Origin: Listeria fleischmannii subsp. fleischmannii LU2006-1
GTDB lineage: Bacteria; Bacillota; Bacilli; Lactobacillales; Listeriaceae
DNA length: 64,000 bases
NCBI RefSeq assembly: GCF_000344175.1
Contig: NZ_ALWW01000001.1
Span: 84,497 to 148,496, forward strand
Direction: 5' to 3'
Position numbers and translations under genes: made by a program. Below, in pieces: positions 1 through 11,634 of the stretch. How positions within the stretch are numbered: position 1 is the stretch's first letter; each line of letters starts with the position of its first letter. The notes below the pieces were generated by a model. That model did no database searches, was not told the origin of the DNA, and was given only the letters and a program-made list of their open reading frames with translations.

Positions 1-957
1 GCTTACTTGCTTTTCCCGTCCGTTTATAATCGCATCATGCAGGCCGTCGTACACGCGTCCATAATCGCCCACTTCAGAAATAATTTTTTCCTCATGATAC
101 ACCCCGTTTTCATCCACATAAGTGAGCGTCCCGTAGTGCTCTTGTAAATCAATCCCAAAATCTGCGTTTTCAGGCATATAAAACAATTTTAAATGTTCTT
201 CTTGTCTATCTTTTGTTTCTTTCACAAAAGAGCCTTTTTTGCCGTAAACTACAAAGCTTGGACGTGCTTTTAAGCGGAAATAACTCGACTTTACAGAGAC
301 TTTTAGAATATTGTAGTAAAAATCAAGGTCAAAATAGTCGTTCATCCGATTTTCGCCTAGTAACTGCCGCACATCATAATGGATTTTATCCGGCTTTCCG
401 AAATAAGATAAAACTTGGTCAATAGTATGGCAGCCATGGCCGTATAAATAGCTATTATAAAACTCAAATTTGTGCGCCGCTTCAGGAACTTCCGGCCTAA
501 AATAATCATAATGCATTTCAACTTCTAAGAGGTCGCCTAGTTTACCACTTTCAATTACACGTTGTACGGTTAAAAAGTCGGAATCGAAACGGCGGTTTTG
601 GTAGCACTGGACGATTAATCCTTTTTCTTTAGCCAAATTAAAAATTTCCTCGGCCTCTTTATACGTCATCATAAATGGTTTTTCAACTAAAGCATGTTTT
701 CCTGCTTCTAAAACTTGCTTAGCAAAACTAAAATGAGACTGTTGCGTTGTAGCAACAACAATCATTTGAATTTCTGAATCTGCCAGTAATTCTTCTAAAT
801 TCGTTGTATAATGAATATGATCGAATTTTTTCCATGCATCATGATCTGGGTTTCTTCGGTAAATCGTTTTTACACGAATATTATCCCTTTCTAATACAAA
901 TGGTAAATGGTATCGATTGGTACTCTTCCCATTTCCGATATAACCGATAGTTAGCAT
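1..957 (-). CDS. Gfo/Idh/MocA family oxidoreductase, 3' end cut by window edge
   Basis: The frame is open from the start codon to the left edge, so the C-terminus is missing. The N-terminus reads MLTIGYIGNGKSTNRYHLPF, a Rossmann-type start in which the dinucleotide loop is GYIGNGKS. Further on come a VATTQQSH segment, then HALVEKPF, the family's EKP motif with the conserved lysine near residue 95. Family members are NAD(P)-dependent sugar or polyol dehydrogenases. Two ATGs lie in tandem; the one used here sits 7 nt after a GAGGAGG ribosome site, the other (960) only 4 nt after it. The gene is divergent from an RpiR regulator, which is a plausible local controller. The substrate cannot be told from the sequence. 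Confidence 0.85.
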   Translation of the reverse strand, partial: MLTIGYIGNGKSTNRYHLPFVLERDNIRVKTIYRRNPDHDAWKKFDHIHYTTNLEELLADSEIQMIVVATTQQSHFSFAKQVLEAGKHALVEKPFMMTYKEAEEIFNLAKEKGLIVQCYQNRRFDSDFLTVQRVIESGKLGDLLEVEMHYDYFRPEVPEAAHKFEFYNSYLYGHGCHTIDQVLSYFGKPDKIHYDVRQLLGENRMNDYFDLDFYYNILKVSVKSSYFRLKARPSFVVYGKKGSFVKETKDRQEEHLKLFYMPENADFGIDLQEHYGTLTYVDENGVYHEEKIISEVGDYGRVYDGLHDAIINGREKQVS

Positions 958-1117
958 CATTTGTCCTCCTCGTTCTCCTTTGATACTTTTATCTTATAAG
1001 TATTTGGCGAAAAAGGCTACCAATTGTATTTCTATCGCTTCATTTAGAAAAAATTGTTCCAAACCTTATCCAGTAAACTTACTTTTTGTACAAAAAGTTC
1101 ATGAAAGGGGCTTTTTT

Positions 1118-1972
1118 ATGCTTTTAACGAAAATGAAAAATATGGTCAATTTTACGTCCACTGAAAAGGAAATTGCGACATTTATTATTAAAAATACAGA
1201 TATAATGGAGCATTTAACCATTCAAGAGCTTGCGAAACAGACCTATTCATCGCATGCTACCATCATCCGTTTTACTCGAAAACTGGGACTTTCGGGGTTT
1301 CGAGAATTTAAAATTGCGCTTGTTAAAGATATTCAAAACCGGGAGTATCCCCTTTCTGACGTTGATCCTAACACGCCTTTTAAAGCAAACGACTCCCTTA
1401 TGGATATTAGCCGGGAAATGATGGAACTTACGCAGCAAACTGCTAGGGAGAGCTTTCAACTTTTAACGGAGGATGCGCTTCAGGAGGCCACGAGTAGGCT
1501 TCATTCGGCTGACCGAATTTTTTTGTTTGCTGTTGGTGATTCACAAATCCGGGCAGAGAGCTTTCAAAATAAATTATGGAAAATTAACCGCTACACCATT
1601 CTTGCAACAAAAAGAGCAGAGTGGGCAGTTCACACGGCCAATATGACCACACGCGATTGCACGCTTTTTATTAGCTACGATGCAAAATCAAAACTTGATG
1701 TAACGGCTGCCAAATTTTTAAAAGAGCGAAAAATCCCGATGATTCTTCTTACCTCTCATTCGACGAGCGAACTTAGCCAACTGGCCGATATTTCCATTTC
1801 TATTCCGAAAACTGAAGATAAGACAACTCTTAAAATTTCAACGTTTGCCTCTCAAATTGCCTTTGATTATGTTCTGAATGTATTTTTTGCCACACTTTAT
1901 CAAATGGACTACACGGAAAATAGAGCGTATCTAGCTAAAAACCAAGCTTTCTTCCAAGAAAATGATATTTAA
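1118..1972 (+). CDS. RpiR/MurR family transcriptional regulator (HTH + SIS domain)
   Basis: 284 residues. An N-terminal HTH_6 domain covers roughly residues 1-77 (NFTSTEKEIATFIIKN, then the recognition region YSSHATIIRFTRKLGLSGF). A SIS phosphosugar-binding domain follows (RIFLFAVGDSQI, later FISYDAKS and ILLTSHSTSELSQLADISISI). Such proteins sense phosphosugars and control sugar-catabolic genes. The frame is open further upstream to 980, but the ATG at 1118 lies 7 nt after GAAAGGGG and gives the normal family length and N-terminus. It is divergent from the oxidoreductase on the left. The effector is unknown. Confidence 0.88.
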   Translation: MLLTKMKNMVNFTSTEKEIATFIIKNTDIMEHLTIQELAKQTYSSHATIIRFTRKLGLSGFREFKIALVKDIQNREYPLSDVDPNTPFKANDSLMDISREMMELTQQTARESFQLLTEDALQEATSRLHSADRIFLFAVGDSQIRAESFQNKLWKINRYTILATKRAEWAVHTANMTTRDCTLFISYDAKSKLDVTAAKFLKERKIPMILLTSHSTSELSQLADISISIPKTEDKTTLKISTFASQIAFDYVLNVFFATLYQMDYTENRAYLAKNQAFFQENDI

Positions 1973-1998
1973 AAAGACCCCCATTTGGAGGTCTTTTT
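1971..1998. terminator. Bidirectional rho-independent terminator
   Basis: Inverted repeat AAAAAGACCCCC / GGAGGTCTTTTT with one mismatch and a 4-nt loop, flanked by A and T tracts. It separates the convergent RpiR and dioxygenase genes and can serve both. Confidence 0.8.
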
Positions 1999-1999
1999 A

Positions 2000-2961
2000 T
2001 TATTTATCCGTATCAAGCGGTGTCAAATGCGCTTCAATTTCAGCGCGTCTGCTTTCAAATTTTGGTGGCAACTCCACGTAAGTTCCGCGTTCCACTTCAA
2101 AATCCGTTTGAAATCCCGGGCCGTCTGTTGCAAGTTCAAACAAAATGCCGTTTGATTCCCGGAAGTATAATGAATGGAAATAATAACGGTCAATAAATCC
2201 TGAATTAGTGTACCCTGCGTCAGAAATCCGTTCTACCCACTCAAGCATTTCAGCATCATCTTTCACGCGAAAGGCTACATGATGAATTCCTCCGGCACCT
2301 AAATTTTGCGACTCTAAATCCGGACGCGATTCAAGATGAATTTCAGTATCCATACCTCTTTCACCAGTGTGATAAACGGTAAGCAATTTTTCATTTTCTT
2401 CGTAAGCTCCTGCACGTTTAAAGCCTAATAATTTCGTTAACACCGCATCCGTTTTTTTCTTTTTTTAAAAACAGAAATGCGTACAGGCCCTAAGCCTATA
2501 ATGGCATATTCAATCGGAACTGGACCATCCTTAAATGGATGTGCTGCTTCTTTCCTCTCATTTTCCTCATCCGATACTAAATGAATCGTTAGACCATCCA
2601 CATCCTTAAAACGAATTATTTTACGGCCAAATTGTTTTTCGCCTAAACTATGAAAAACTTCAAATTCATCTAAACGTTTATCCCAATAATCTAGTGCCGC
2701 ATCATTTGGCACGCGCAAACTTAGCGCTGAAATTTGGTTGCGCCCAGGACGGTTTTTCACCATATTAGGCACTTCAAAAAATGTAACGGCTGAACCAGGG
2801 CTACCGATTTCATCGCCGTAATATAAATGATACGTATAAGGATCATCTTGATTCACAGTTTTTTTCACAAGACGCAAACCCAATACTTTTGTATAAAAAT
2901 CAAAATTTCTTCTAGCATTTTCAGTAAAAATAGAAATATGATGTAATCCTAGTAATTCCAT
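2000..2961 (-). CDS. Ring-cleaving dioxygenase / glyoxalase-superfamily protein (MhqO-like), frameshifted in this sequence
   Basis: Two adjacent frames together make one protein of about 320 residues with two vicinal-oxygen-chelate modules. The first half starts MELLGLHHISIFTENARRNF and the second contains AGGIHHVAFRV and GILFELATDGPGF. The HH pairs and the ELATDGPG glutamate are the family's metal ligands. The reading frame breaks at a T7-C-T7 tract (2452-2466): the first frame ends at 2437, and one missing base would join the halves as ...VFKKKKKTDAVLTKLLG. Family members act in hydroquinone/catechol detoxification. It lies 12 nt downstream of a MarR gene, the arrangement seen for MhqR/MhqO. 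Either sequencing error or recent inactivation. Confidence 0.82.
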
Positions 2962-2973
2962 TATTTCTGCCCC

Positions 2974-3387
2974 CTAATTTAATTTTTTAAGTAAATCAAG
3001 CAGCTGTTTTTGTTCTTCGCGCGTTAATTTACTAAATTGCTCTCGTTGAAACGCTTCTTGCTTTGGAACAAGTTCATTGTAGCAAGCAATCCCTTTTTCC
3101 GTTAACATAATAAATTTTTCACGGCCTACTTTTTCGCGGCGCACATATTGTTGTGTTTCGAGTTTTACGAGTAACTGTGTGATATTCCCTTTTGTCACAA
3201 CCAATTTTTTGCCCAGTTCTTGTTGTGTAAACTTACCTTCTGGACCGATTTGGGCTAGCAAATCGAACATGGCTGTTGAGATTCCGGCTTCTTTAAAATT
3301 TTGATTGGTGAGCTTCATATTGCGATTATAAAAACGACTTAAGCGAAACCAGAGGACAACGCCTAGTCGGTCATCTTTTTTTACCAT
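2974..3387 (-). CDS. MarR family transcriptional regulator (MhqR-like)
   Basis: 137 residues with a winged helix: FTQQELGKKLVVTKGNITQLLVKLE (residues about 73-97) is the HTH and RREKVGREKFIMLTEKG the wing. Start ATG follows AAAGGAGG with good spacing. It heads a two-gene unit with the dioxygenase, and a perfect 32-bp palindrome lies 14 bp before the start codon, which points to autorepression. By analogy with MhqR it may respond to quinones or other electrophiles, but no redox cysteine is visible: the protein has one Cys only, in the ACYNE segment. Confidence 0.88.
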   Translation of the reverse strand: MVKKDDRLGVVLWFRLSRFYNRNMKLTNQNFKEAGISTAMFDLLAQIGPEGKFTQQELGKKLVVTKGNITQLLVKLETQQYVRREKVGREKFIMLTEKGIACYNELVPKQEAFQREQFSKLTREEQKQLLDLLKKLN

Positions 3388-3401
3388 CTCAAACCGCCTC
3401 C

Positions 3402-3433
3402 TTTTATTTAGTTTAGTACTAAACTAAATAAAA
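3402..3433. promoter_or_regulatory. Perfect 32-bp palindrome, probable MarR operator
   Basis: The core is ATTTAGTTTAGT followed directly by its reverse complement ACTAAACTAAAT (centre between 3417 and 3418), extended by TTTT on the left and AAAA on the right. It lies between the MarR start (3387) and the end of the TetR gene (3449), where the MarR promoter must be. Binding by this MarR is inferred from position and symmetry. Confidence 0.75.
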
Positions 3434-3448
3434 AGCAAGTTTTTTAAC

Positions 3449-3979
3449 TTACTTCCCCTCACTCACAAAGTCAAGTAGCTCCTCTACTACTTTTTGCGTA
3501 TCGGCCTGCTTAATTCCTAAAATATGCGAATGCCAAATCCCATCAATGGTATAGCGAACAAAATGGGATTTTTCGGGACCAATTTCAGGAGCAAGGCGGC
3601 TAAAGTCCTCATCATAAACCGCATTCCACTCTTCATTATCGACATCTTGGGTAATGACAGATGCTAAAAGGGCTGCGTGAAGTCCAATTAAATCTGCATC
3701 TTCTAATTGGCGAAGATTTCCTGCAATATAGGCTTCTGTAAAAGGGATTTTGGAGTGATTTTTTCGCTTCTCATACTCCTTCATAAGAATTTCATTATAC
3801 GCATCGATGGTATAGGTAATTAATGATTTTGTGAGCTCTTCTTTATTTTTAAAGTAATAAAAGATGGCAGCTTTGGTCATTCCTGCTTTTTTGGCAACTT
3901 TGGCTAAACTGTAATTTTGAATTCCTTCTTCTGAAATCACGTCAATTGCCGACTTGATAATTAAATTTCTACTACTCAT
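3449..3979 (-). CDS. TetR/AcrR family transcriptional regulator
   Basis: 176 residues. The N-terminal TetR HTH is clear (IISEEGIQNYSLAKVAKKAGMTKAAIFYYF variant: SLAKVAKKAGMTKAAIFYYF, residues about 24-43, followed by KNKEEL). The C-terminal part (about 50-176) resembles the TetR_C_6-type ligand domain with an IDGIWHSHILG segment. Start ATG at 3979 is preceded by GGAGGAAC. It is divergent from the GH1 gene, and a 14-bp palindrome lies between them in the GH1 promoter, so local control of that gene is plausible. The ligand is unknown. Confidence 0.85.
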   Translation of the reverse strand: MSSRNLIIKSAIDVISEEGIQNYSLAKVAKKAGMTKAAIFYYFKNKEELTKSLITYTIDAYNEILMKEYEKRKNHSKIPFTEAYIAGNLRQLEDADLIGLHAALLASVITQDVDNEEWNAVYDEDFSRLAPEIGPEKSHFVRYTIDGIWHSHILGIKQADTQKVVEELLDFVSEGK

Positions 3980-4037
3980 CTTGTTCCTCCGTTCACGTCT
4001 TTCCTAAATTTTACCCAAGATTTCCCTTTTTAGCAAT

Positions 4038-4090
4038 TGTAAGCGCTAAATTTAAGGCTTGACATGTAATGCATTACAGAAAGTATGATA
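4038..4090 (+). promoter_or_regulatory. Promoter of the GH1 gene with spacer palindrome and cre-like site
   Basis: A -35 TTGACA (4059-4064) and -10 TATGAT (4084-4089) are separated by 19 bp. The spacer contains the perfect palindrome TGTAATGCATTACA (4065-4078), well placed to act as an operator. Just upstream TGTAAGCGCTAAAT (4038-4051) resembles a CcpA cre site except at its last two positions. Binding proteins are inferred; TetR is the nearest candidate. Confidence 0.6.
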
Positions 4091-4099
4091 AAAATGTAA

Positions 4100-5587
<1,488 letters not shown>

Positions 5588-5592
5588 GCAAA

Positions 5593-5630
5593 AAAACACA
5601 CACTTTCGGATTAATGAAAGTGTGTGTTTT
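5593..5630. terminator. Bidirectional rho-independent terminator
   Basis: A 15-bp perfect stem, AAAACACACACTTTC with GAAAGTGTGTGTTTT, lies between the convergent GH1 and LPXTG genes. Confidence 0.9.
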
Positions 5631-5637
5631 CTTTCTG

Positions 5638-7587
5638 TTACGCTTTTTTACGTCGGAATAAAATCACGCCTGCAAGTAACACGAGCGTTCCACCCAAAAT
5701 ACTTGCTATCCCTAGCGCTTTATCGCCAGTTTTCGGAAGGCTATTTTTCTCTCTTTGTAACGTATTCGTATTTTTCTCCTTACCGGTCTGCGCTTTATTC
5801 GTCGGATTCATTTTTGAAGTCTCTACTTCATTTTTCACTGTATCTTGTTTTCCTACCTCATTTGTTACCCCTTGTGGCGCTTTTGTGGGTGTTTTATTTT
5901 CCTGAACATCACCCGCCGGAACATCTGGTTTTTCATTTGCATTTTCATTTGGTACTTCGTTTGGTGTTTCATTCGGATTTTCACTTGGATTTTCTTCTGG
6001 TGCAGTCGGTGTCCCCTCGTCATCTGGAACATTAGGATTGGTTGGATCAACTGGTGTAACAATCGGTTCTACTTCATTATCTTCCACAATCACTTTCACA
6101 CGCACAGGGTCCGCTTGTAAGCCTTTATCATTCGTTGCGTTTAACGTAACCCAGTACTCACCAGGCGCTAGCATGTCAACCTTTTGTTCAAAATCCGCTA
6201 AAATAGCCGAACCATCATTAGTCTTCGCATGTACATCCACTAAAAACTGTGCAGCTTCTTTCTCTTCTCCTACTTTATAAGAAATCTCAGGATCTGCTGT
6301 GATAATTGGTTTCGCGACAACGGTCACCATAACTTTCACAGGTATCGCTTGAAGTCCCGCTTCATTCCTAGCATTTAAAGTGACTTCATATATGCCAGGT
6401 TTTGAGGTATCTACCACATCACCAAAGTTGCTTGTAACGAAAGAACCATCATCCGTTTCTGCGTTTATATCCTCTAAAAACTGCTCTTCCGTAACCGCCT
6501 GATTTTCCGTATAGGTAATCGCTTCATCAGCCGTTATATTAATAAAATGGTCAATGGCAAAATACTGATCATATGTCCCGGAAGAAGCACTATAACTCTT
6601 CAAAAAACTAGGTGTAGCATAACTACCGGCCGCATTATCATACCGCGCATTGTACTCCATACTTTCTAATTGATCGAATTCTTGTTTCGTAACCCCACTA
6701 ACTATAATCCCCGATTCATTAATGCTTAAGCGGCTATTATCCACTCTTGTATCATTAAATGCCAAATACGTTTGACTCGAAGACGTAGAAGTCGTAAATG
6801 GTGGTTTGTAACCATCAAAATGTGTAAAACGATTAGGCATCATATAAAAAGGAATAAAAAGCGTTTCCGCCTTGTCGTTATAAGCAAAATCGCTACTTTT
6901 TACTTTATTTACCTCGTCCATTCGTCCCGTATTTTGCCCAGTTGCAGCAAGCGATTCTAATTTAGGAAATTCTGAAATACATTGTAAATCTTTGATACCG
7001 TTAAATTGCACAAACAGCGTCTTAAGTTCAGGTAAACTTTTAAGTGCTGAGATATCTGTAATCGTCATCGTATTTTGTACATAAAGGTAAGTTAAATTTG
7101 GCAATTGATTTAATTTCGCAAATACCGCATTTGTATTAGACGTATTACTCACGCTTAGTGAATTTAAATTCGATAAACCATTTAAATTGGGGAAAATCGC
7201 ATCTGTTAAATGTTGTCCTGAAAGGTATAGTGTTTGTAAAGAAGGCATTGAGGCCACAAGGGAATAATCGGTAATATTGGAAGTATTATTTAAGGTAAGT
7301 CCAGTCAAATTGTGTGCTTTTTCCAGACCTGATAAATCTGTATAGGCTCCATTTGCTAACGACACCGTTTTAATTGTATCCATTTGAGCTTGTGTAATAT
7401 CCGCATCGGCCGGTTGCTTTAAAAGTCCATTTAAATATTTCTTAAGTTCCGGATCTTTTATCTGGATTGTTGTTGATTCAAGCTCTGTGCTTACCGGATC
7501 CTCTGCTAACGCATGATTTGTCATAAACGGGGTTGCTACCATCGTTGTCGCTAAAACAAAAATTGCTGCCTTATGCTTTAATGTCAT
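5638..7587 (-). CDS. Internalin-like LRR surface protein with LPXTG anchor
   Basis: 649 residues. Signal peptide at 1-28 (ATTMVATPFMTNHALAEDP). A cap region and about six leucine-rich repeats follow to about residue 215 (for example LTGLTLNNTSNITDYSLVAS, LQTLYLSGQHLTDAIF). A linker domain and two Ig-like repeats of about 78 residues come next; each has a segment like EEQFLEDINAETDDGS / AAQFLVDVHAKTNDGS. A Pro/Asn/Glu-rich wall spanner (NPSENPNETPNEVPNENANE) precedes LPKTG at 617-621, a membrane span and RRKKA. Sortase A anchoring to peptidoglycan is expected. Listeria carry inlG/inlH-type genes near here, but the repeats are few and host binding cannot be assumed. Confidence 0.9.
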   Translation of the reverse strand: MTLKHKAAIFVLATTMVATPFMTNHALAEDPVSTELESTTIQIKDPELKKYLNGLLKQPADADITQAQMDTIKTVSLANGAYTDLSGLEKAHNLTGLTLNNTSNITDYSLVASMPSLQTLYLSGQHLTDAIFPNLNGLSNLNSLSVSNTSNTNAVFAKLNQLPNLTYLYVQNTMTITDISALKSLPELKTLFVQFNGIKDLQCISEFPKLESLAATGQNTGRMDEVNKVKSSDFAYNDKAETLFIPFYMMPNRFTHFDGYKPPFTTSTSSSQTYLAFNDTRVDNSRLSINESGIIVSGVTKQEFDQLESMEYNARYDNAAGSYATPSFLKSYSASSGTYDQYFAIDHFINITADEAITYTENQAVTEEQFLEDINAETDDGSFVTSNFGDVVDTSKPGIYEVTLNARNEAGLQAIPVKVMVTVVAKPIITADPEISYKVGEEKEAAQFLVDVHAKTNDGSAILADFEQKVDMLAPGEYWVTLNATNDKGLQADPVRVKVIVEDNEVEPIVTPVDPTNPNVPDDEGTPTAPEENPSENPNETPNEVPNENANEKPDVPAGDVQENKTPTKAPQGVTNEVGKQDTVKNEVETSKMNPTNKAQTGKEKNTNTLQREKNSLPKTGDKALGIASILGGTLVLLAGVILFRRKKA

Positions 7588-7618
7588 TCATTAAAACCTC
7601 CTGCTGGTTGATATGGCA

Positions 7619-7647
7619 ATCATAGTCCCATATCTAAAAAGTTTCAA
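7619..7647 (-). promoter_or_regulatory. Promoter of the internalin-like gene
   Basis: On the minus strand -35 TTGAAA (7647-7642) and -10 TATGAT (7624-7619) are 17 bp apart, about 30 bp before the start codon and its AGGAGG site. Confidence 0.6.
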
Positions 7648-7803
7648 TGAACATTTTGTGAAGAATCATCAAAAAAATTGTTTTTTTTAACAAAAAGTAT
7701 TGACAGGCTACAAACGCTGATTTTACGCTCTTTATTTATAGGTTTTTAGACACAAAATTGACATATTTGCATTAGAATTCCATGAGTCGTGTGTAATTTA
7801 CAC

Positions 7804-7843
7804 AAAAAAGACCACTTACCAAATAGGTAAGTGGTCTTTTTTT
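7804..7843. terminator. Terminator of rpoBC
   Basis: A long perfect hairpin (AAAAAAGACCACTTACC / GGTAAGTGGTCTTTTTTT) begins within the rpoC stop codon and ends in a T-run in the rpoC direction. Confidence 0.92.
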
Positions 7844-10800
7844 AAAATGTCGTAGGTTCTTCAAGTGTTTCTTCTTTTGCACCCACAACTTCTGGTTTTA
7901 ATTTACGATAATGGTGAATACCTGTTCCAGCTGGTACAAGTTTACCAAGAATAACATTTTCTTTAAGTCCTAGAAGCTCATCACGTTTTCCTTTAATTGC
8001 AGCATCTGTTAAGACACGAGTAGTTTCTTGGAAGGATGCAGCAGATAAGAAGGAATCTGTTTCAAGTGAAGCCTTTGTAATACCAAGTAAGACAGGACGA
8101 CCTGTTGCAGGTTGTCTCCCGCTCATTAAAGCATCACGGTTTGCTTCTGTAAAGGTATGAATATCCATTAATGTACCAGGTAAAATATCAGTATCCCCAG
8201 TATCCATTACGCGGATTTTACGTAGCATTTGACGAACCATTACTTCAACGTGTTTATCGCCAATTTCTACCCCTTGCATACGGTAAACTTTTTGAACCTC
8301 AGCAAGCAAGTATTCTTGAACGGATAAAACGTCACGTACACGAATCAATGCTTTCGGATCAATCGAACCTTCTGTAAGAGCTTCCCCGCGGTCTACCATA
8401 GAACCTTCTTGTACGCGAAGACGTGCAGTATAAGGCACTGTGTAGCTACGACGGTCATCTGTACCTTGAATCGTAATTTCTTGTCCACGGTCACGTCCTT
8501 CTTCAATCGAAACAACTTCCCCAGCCACTTCTGTGATGGTTGCTTGTCCTTTTGGATTACGTGCTTCAAAAATTTCTTGAATACGTGGAAGACCTTGTGT
8601 GATATCGTCTCCAGCTACCCCACCGGTATGGAATGTACGCATTGTAAGCTGTGTACCAGGTTCCCCGATAGATTGCGCCGCGATAATACCAACCGCTTCA
8701 CCAACTTCAACTTCTGTTCCAGTAGCCAAGTTTTTACCATAACATTTTTTACATACGCCGTGTTTCGTATTACATGTAAACGCGGAACGAATGGACACTT
8801 CTTCAATGCCAGCTTCTACAATTTGAGTTGCAATTGGTTCAGTAATTAAATCATTTTCTTTTACTAGAACTTCGCCTGTTTCAGGATGACGAATCGTCTT
8901 ACGAGCATAACGTCCTTCTAGACGCTCTTCTAGTGGTTCGATGATTTCAGTACCTTCACGAATCGCTTTAATTGTTAAGCCGCGGTCAGTTCCACAGTCG
9001 TCTTCGCGAATAATAACATCTTGCGCCACATCAACCAAACGACGTGTAAGATAACCAGAATCGGCCGTTTTAAGGGCTGTATCGGTCAAACCTTTACGCG
9101 CTCCGTGGGTAGAGATAAAGTACTCAAGGACTGTTAAACCTTCACGGAAGTTAGATGTAATTGGCAATTCTACGATACGTCCAGATGGGTCAGCCATTAG
9201 ACCACGCATACCTGCAAGCTGTGTAAAGTTGGAGATATTACCACGAGCTCCGGAATCTTGCATCATAAAGATTGGATTTAAACGTTCCAAACTTAAAATT
9301 AATTTGCCTTGGATTTCATCTTTAGCTGCATTCCAAACGCCAATAACACGTTCATAACGCTCGTCGTCTGTAATTAAACCACGGCGGAATTGTTTCGTGA
9401 TTTTTTCAACCATATCATGGGCTTCTTCTAAAATTTCATGTTTTTCAGTAAGTGTTAAGATATCTGCAATACCAACTGTGATGCCGGCCTTTGTAGAAAT
9501 CTTAAATCCTAAGTCTTTCATGCGGTCAAGCATTTTAGAAGTTTCTGTGATATGGAATCGTTTAAACACTTCTGCGATAATATTTCCAAGAATTTTCTTC
9601 TTGAATGGATCAACAATCGGTTGTTCTGCGATGTGCGCTTTAACATCCGTAGTTGGATCAACGAAATATTTCGCTGGTGTTTCGATTTCTAAATTATATT
9701 TCGTCGGTTCATTAATATACGGGAACGATGTAGGTAAGATTGTGTTGAAAATTAGTTTACCAACCGTTGTAATTAATAGTTGTTTGCGCTGCTCATCTGT
9801 AAAGCGTTCGTTCGGAATTGAACCCGCATGAACTGCAATACGAGAATGCAAATGCACATATCCATTTTGATAAGCAAGTTGCGCTTCGTTAATATCTTTA
9901 AAGACAATTCCTTCACCAACTGCGTTTTCACGCTCAAGTGTCAAGTAGTAGTTACCTAATACCATATCTTGGGAAGGTGTAACAACTGGTTTACCATCTT
10001 TTGGATTCAAAATGTTTTGTGCTGCAAGCATTAAAATACGTGCTTCCGCTTGAGCTTCTGCCGATAGTGGAACGTGGACGGCCATTTGGTCACCATCAAA
10101 ATCGGCGTTATAAGCCGTACAAACTAGTGGGTGCAGACGAATTGCACGCCCTTCTACAAGAGTTGGCTCAAATGCTTGAATACCAAGTCTGTGAAGAGTA
10201 GGGGCACGGTTTAGTAAAACTGGGTGTTCACGAATAACTTCTTCTAAAACATCCCAAATTTCAGGTGCCATACGTTCAATTTTACGTTTTGCACTCTTAA
10301 TGTTATGCGCAAGACCACGACCAACAAGCTCTTTCATCACAAATGGTTTAAATAGTTCAAGTGCCATTTCTTTTGGAAGCCCACATTGATACATTTTAAG
10401 GTTAGGTCCTACAACAATAACAGAACGACCAGAGTAGTCAACCCGTTTACCAAGTAAGTTTTGACGGAAACGACCTTGTTTCCCTTTAAGCATGTGCGAT
10501 AGAGATTTAAGTGGACGATTACCTGGTCCCGTTACTGGACGGCCACGACGACCATTATCAATAAGCGCATCTACTGCTTCTTGAAGCATACGTTTTTCGT
10601 TTTGAACAATAATGTTAGGAGCGCCTAAATCAAGTAGACGTTTTAAACGATTATTCCGGTTAATAACACGGCGATATAAATCATTTAAATCACTTGTTGC
10701 AAAACGTCCGCCTTCCAGTTGAACCATTGGACGTAGTTCTGGCGGGATAACTGGTAGCACATCTAAAATCATCCAACTTGGATCATTTCCAGAGTTACGG

Positions 10801-11447
10801 AAGGCTTCCATAACTTCTAGGCGACGAATCGCACGAGTACGACGTTGCCCTTGTGCCGTTTTCAATTCTTCTTTTAGCTCATCCGTTTCTTTTTCAAGAT
10901 TGATGTCTGAAAGAATTTTTTTAATGGCTTCAGCACCCATTCCTGCTTGGAAAGTTTGGCCATATTTTTCACGATAAACGCGGTATTCTTTTTCAGAAAG
11001 AAGTTGTTTCTTCTCAAGTGGTGTATCACCAGGTTCAGTTACCACGTAGGAAGCGAAATAAATAACTTCTTCTAAAGCACGTGGGCTCATATCCATAACA
11101 AGACCCATACGACTTGGAATACCTTTAAAATACCAAATGTGTGAAACTGGTGCTGCAAGTTCGATGTGCCCCATACGTTCACGGCGAACTTTTGATTTTG
11201 TTACTTCAACGCCGCAGCGGTCACAAACAACGCCTTTATAACGTACACGTTTATATTTCCCACATGAACATTCCCAGTCTTTCATTGGTCCGAAAATACG
11301 TTCACAAAACAGTCCATCACGTTCTGGTTTCAGCGTACGGTAATTAATGGTTTCAGGTTTCTTAACTTCACCGTGCGACCAAGAACGAATCTTATCTGGA
11401 GATGCTAGACCTATTTTCATATACTCAAAATTATTAACATCTATCAA
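7842..11447 (-). CDS. rpoC: DNA-directed RNA polymerase subunit beta'
   Basis: 1201 residues, normal length for Listeria/Bacillus. The N-terminal zinc site is visible ([13 protein letters not shown] and CDRCG), as are the active-site Mg-binding NADFDGDQM, the bridge/trigger region [16 protein letters not shown] and the second zinc cluster (CGTDRG ... [13 protein letters not shown]). Start is TTG, 8 nt after AGGAGG. It is 187 bp downstream of rpoB and ends in a strong terminator. No frame disruption. Confidence 0.99.
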   Translation of the reverse strand: MIDVNNFEYMKIGLASPDKIRSWSHGEVKKPETINYRTLKPERDGLFCERIFGPMKDWECSCGKYKRVRYKGVVCDRCGVEVTKSKVRRERMGHIELAAPVSHIWYFKGIPSRMGLVMDMSPRALEEVIYFASYVVTEPGDTPLEKKQLLSEKEYRVYREKYGQTFQAGMGAEAIKKILSDINLEKETDELKEELKTAQGQRRTRAIRRLEVMEAFRNSGNDPSWMILDVLPVIPPELRPMVQLEGGRFATSDLNDLYRRVINRNNRLKRLLDLGAPNIIVQNEKRMLQEAVDALIDNGRRGRPVTGPGNRPLKSLSHMLKGKQGRFRQNLLGKRVDYSGRSVIVVGPNLKMYQCGLPKEMALELFKPFVMKELVGRGLAHNIKSAKRKIERMAPEIWDVLEEVIREHPVLLNRAPTLHRLGIQAFEPTLVEGRAIRLHPLVCTAYNADFDGDQMAVHVPLSAEAQAEARILMLAAQNILNPKDGKPVVTPSQDMVLGNYYLTLERENAVGEGIVFKDINEAQLAYQNGYVHLHSRIAVHAGSIPNERFTDEQRKQLLITTVGKLIFNTILPTSFPYINEPTKYNLEIETPAKYFVDPTTDVKAHIAEQPIVDPFKKKILGNIIAEVFKRFHITETSKMLDRMKDLGFKISTKAGITVGIADILTLTEKHEILEEAHDMVEKITKQFRRGLITDDERYERVIGVWNAAKDEIQGKLILSLERLNPIFMMQDSGARGNISNFTQLAGMRGLMADPSGRIVELPITSNFREGLTVLEYFISTHGARKGLTDTALKTADSGYLTRRLVDVAQDVIIREDDCGTDRGLTIKAIREGTEIIEPLEERLEGRYARKTIRHPETGEVLVKENDLITEPIATQIVEAGIEEVSIRSAFTCNTKHGVCKKCYGKNLATGTEVEVGEAVGIIAAQSIGEPGTQLTMRTFHTGGVAGDDITQGLPRIQEIFEARNPKGQATITEVAGEVVSIEEGRDRGQEITIQGTDDRRSYTVPYTARLRVQEGSMVDRGEALTEGSIDPKALIRVRDVLSVQEYLLAEVQKVYRMQGVEIGDKHVEVMVRQMLRKIRVMDTGDTDILPGTLMDIHTFTEANRDALMSGRQPATGRPVLLGITKASLETDSFLSAASFQETTRVLTDAAIKGKRDELLGLKENVILGKLVPAGTGIHHYRKLKPEVVGAKEETLEEPTTF

Positions 11448-11522
11448 GTGCCCAACCTCCTAATTTTGGTCATGACTTCTCACTTATTAGGTTTAAATTA
11501 TATGCGTTTCATATAACTTGCC

Positions 11523-11560
11523 CCGCAAGAAGTAGTGATTACATCTAGTACTTCTTGCGG
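11523..11560. other. Hairpin in the rpoB-rpoC spacer
   Basis: A perfect 12-bp stem, CCGCAAGAAGTA with TACTTCTTGCGG, and a 14-nt loop lie in the 187-bp gap between rpoB and rpoC. No T-run follows in the direction of transcription, so this is more likely an mRNA processing or stability element than a terminator. Confidence 0.6.
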
Positions 11561-11634
11561 CTAACAAGTGACTTCAATCATGTTTTCTGCTATCTATAAA
11601 ATTATTCTTATTTTGGAGTTTTGTTTCGGGCGGG

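Noticed and set aside
980..1117. Longer start for the RpiR regulator
   Set aside because: The extra 46 residues match nothing in the family and precede the clear ribosome site GAAAGGGG at 1103-1110.
5622..6035. Plus-strand frame rich in His, Leu and Phe
   Set aside because: It is the complement of the Pro/Asn/Glu-rich wall-spanning repeat of the LPXTG protein; the composition follows from the repeat.
8409..9831. Plus-strand open frames of 144-146 codons opposite rpoC
   Set aside because: They lie antisense to an intact, conserved rpoC frame and have no ribosome site or recognisable domain.
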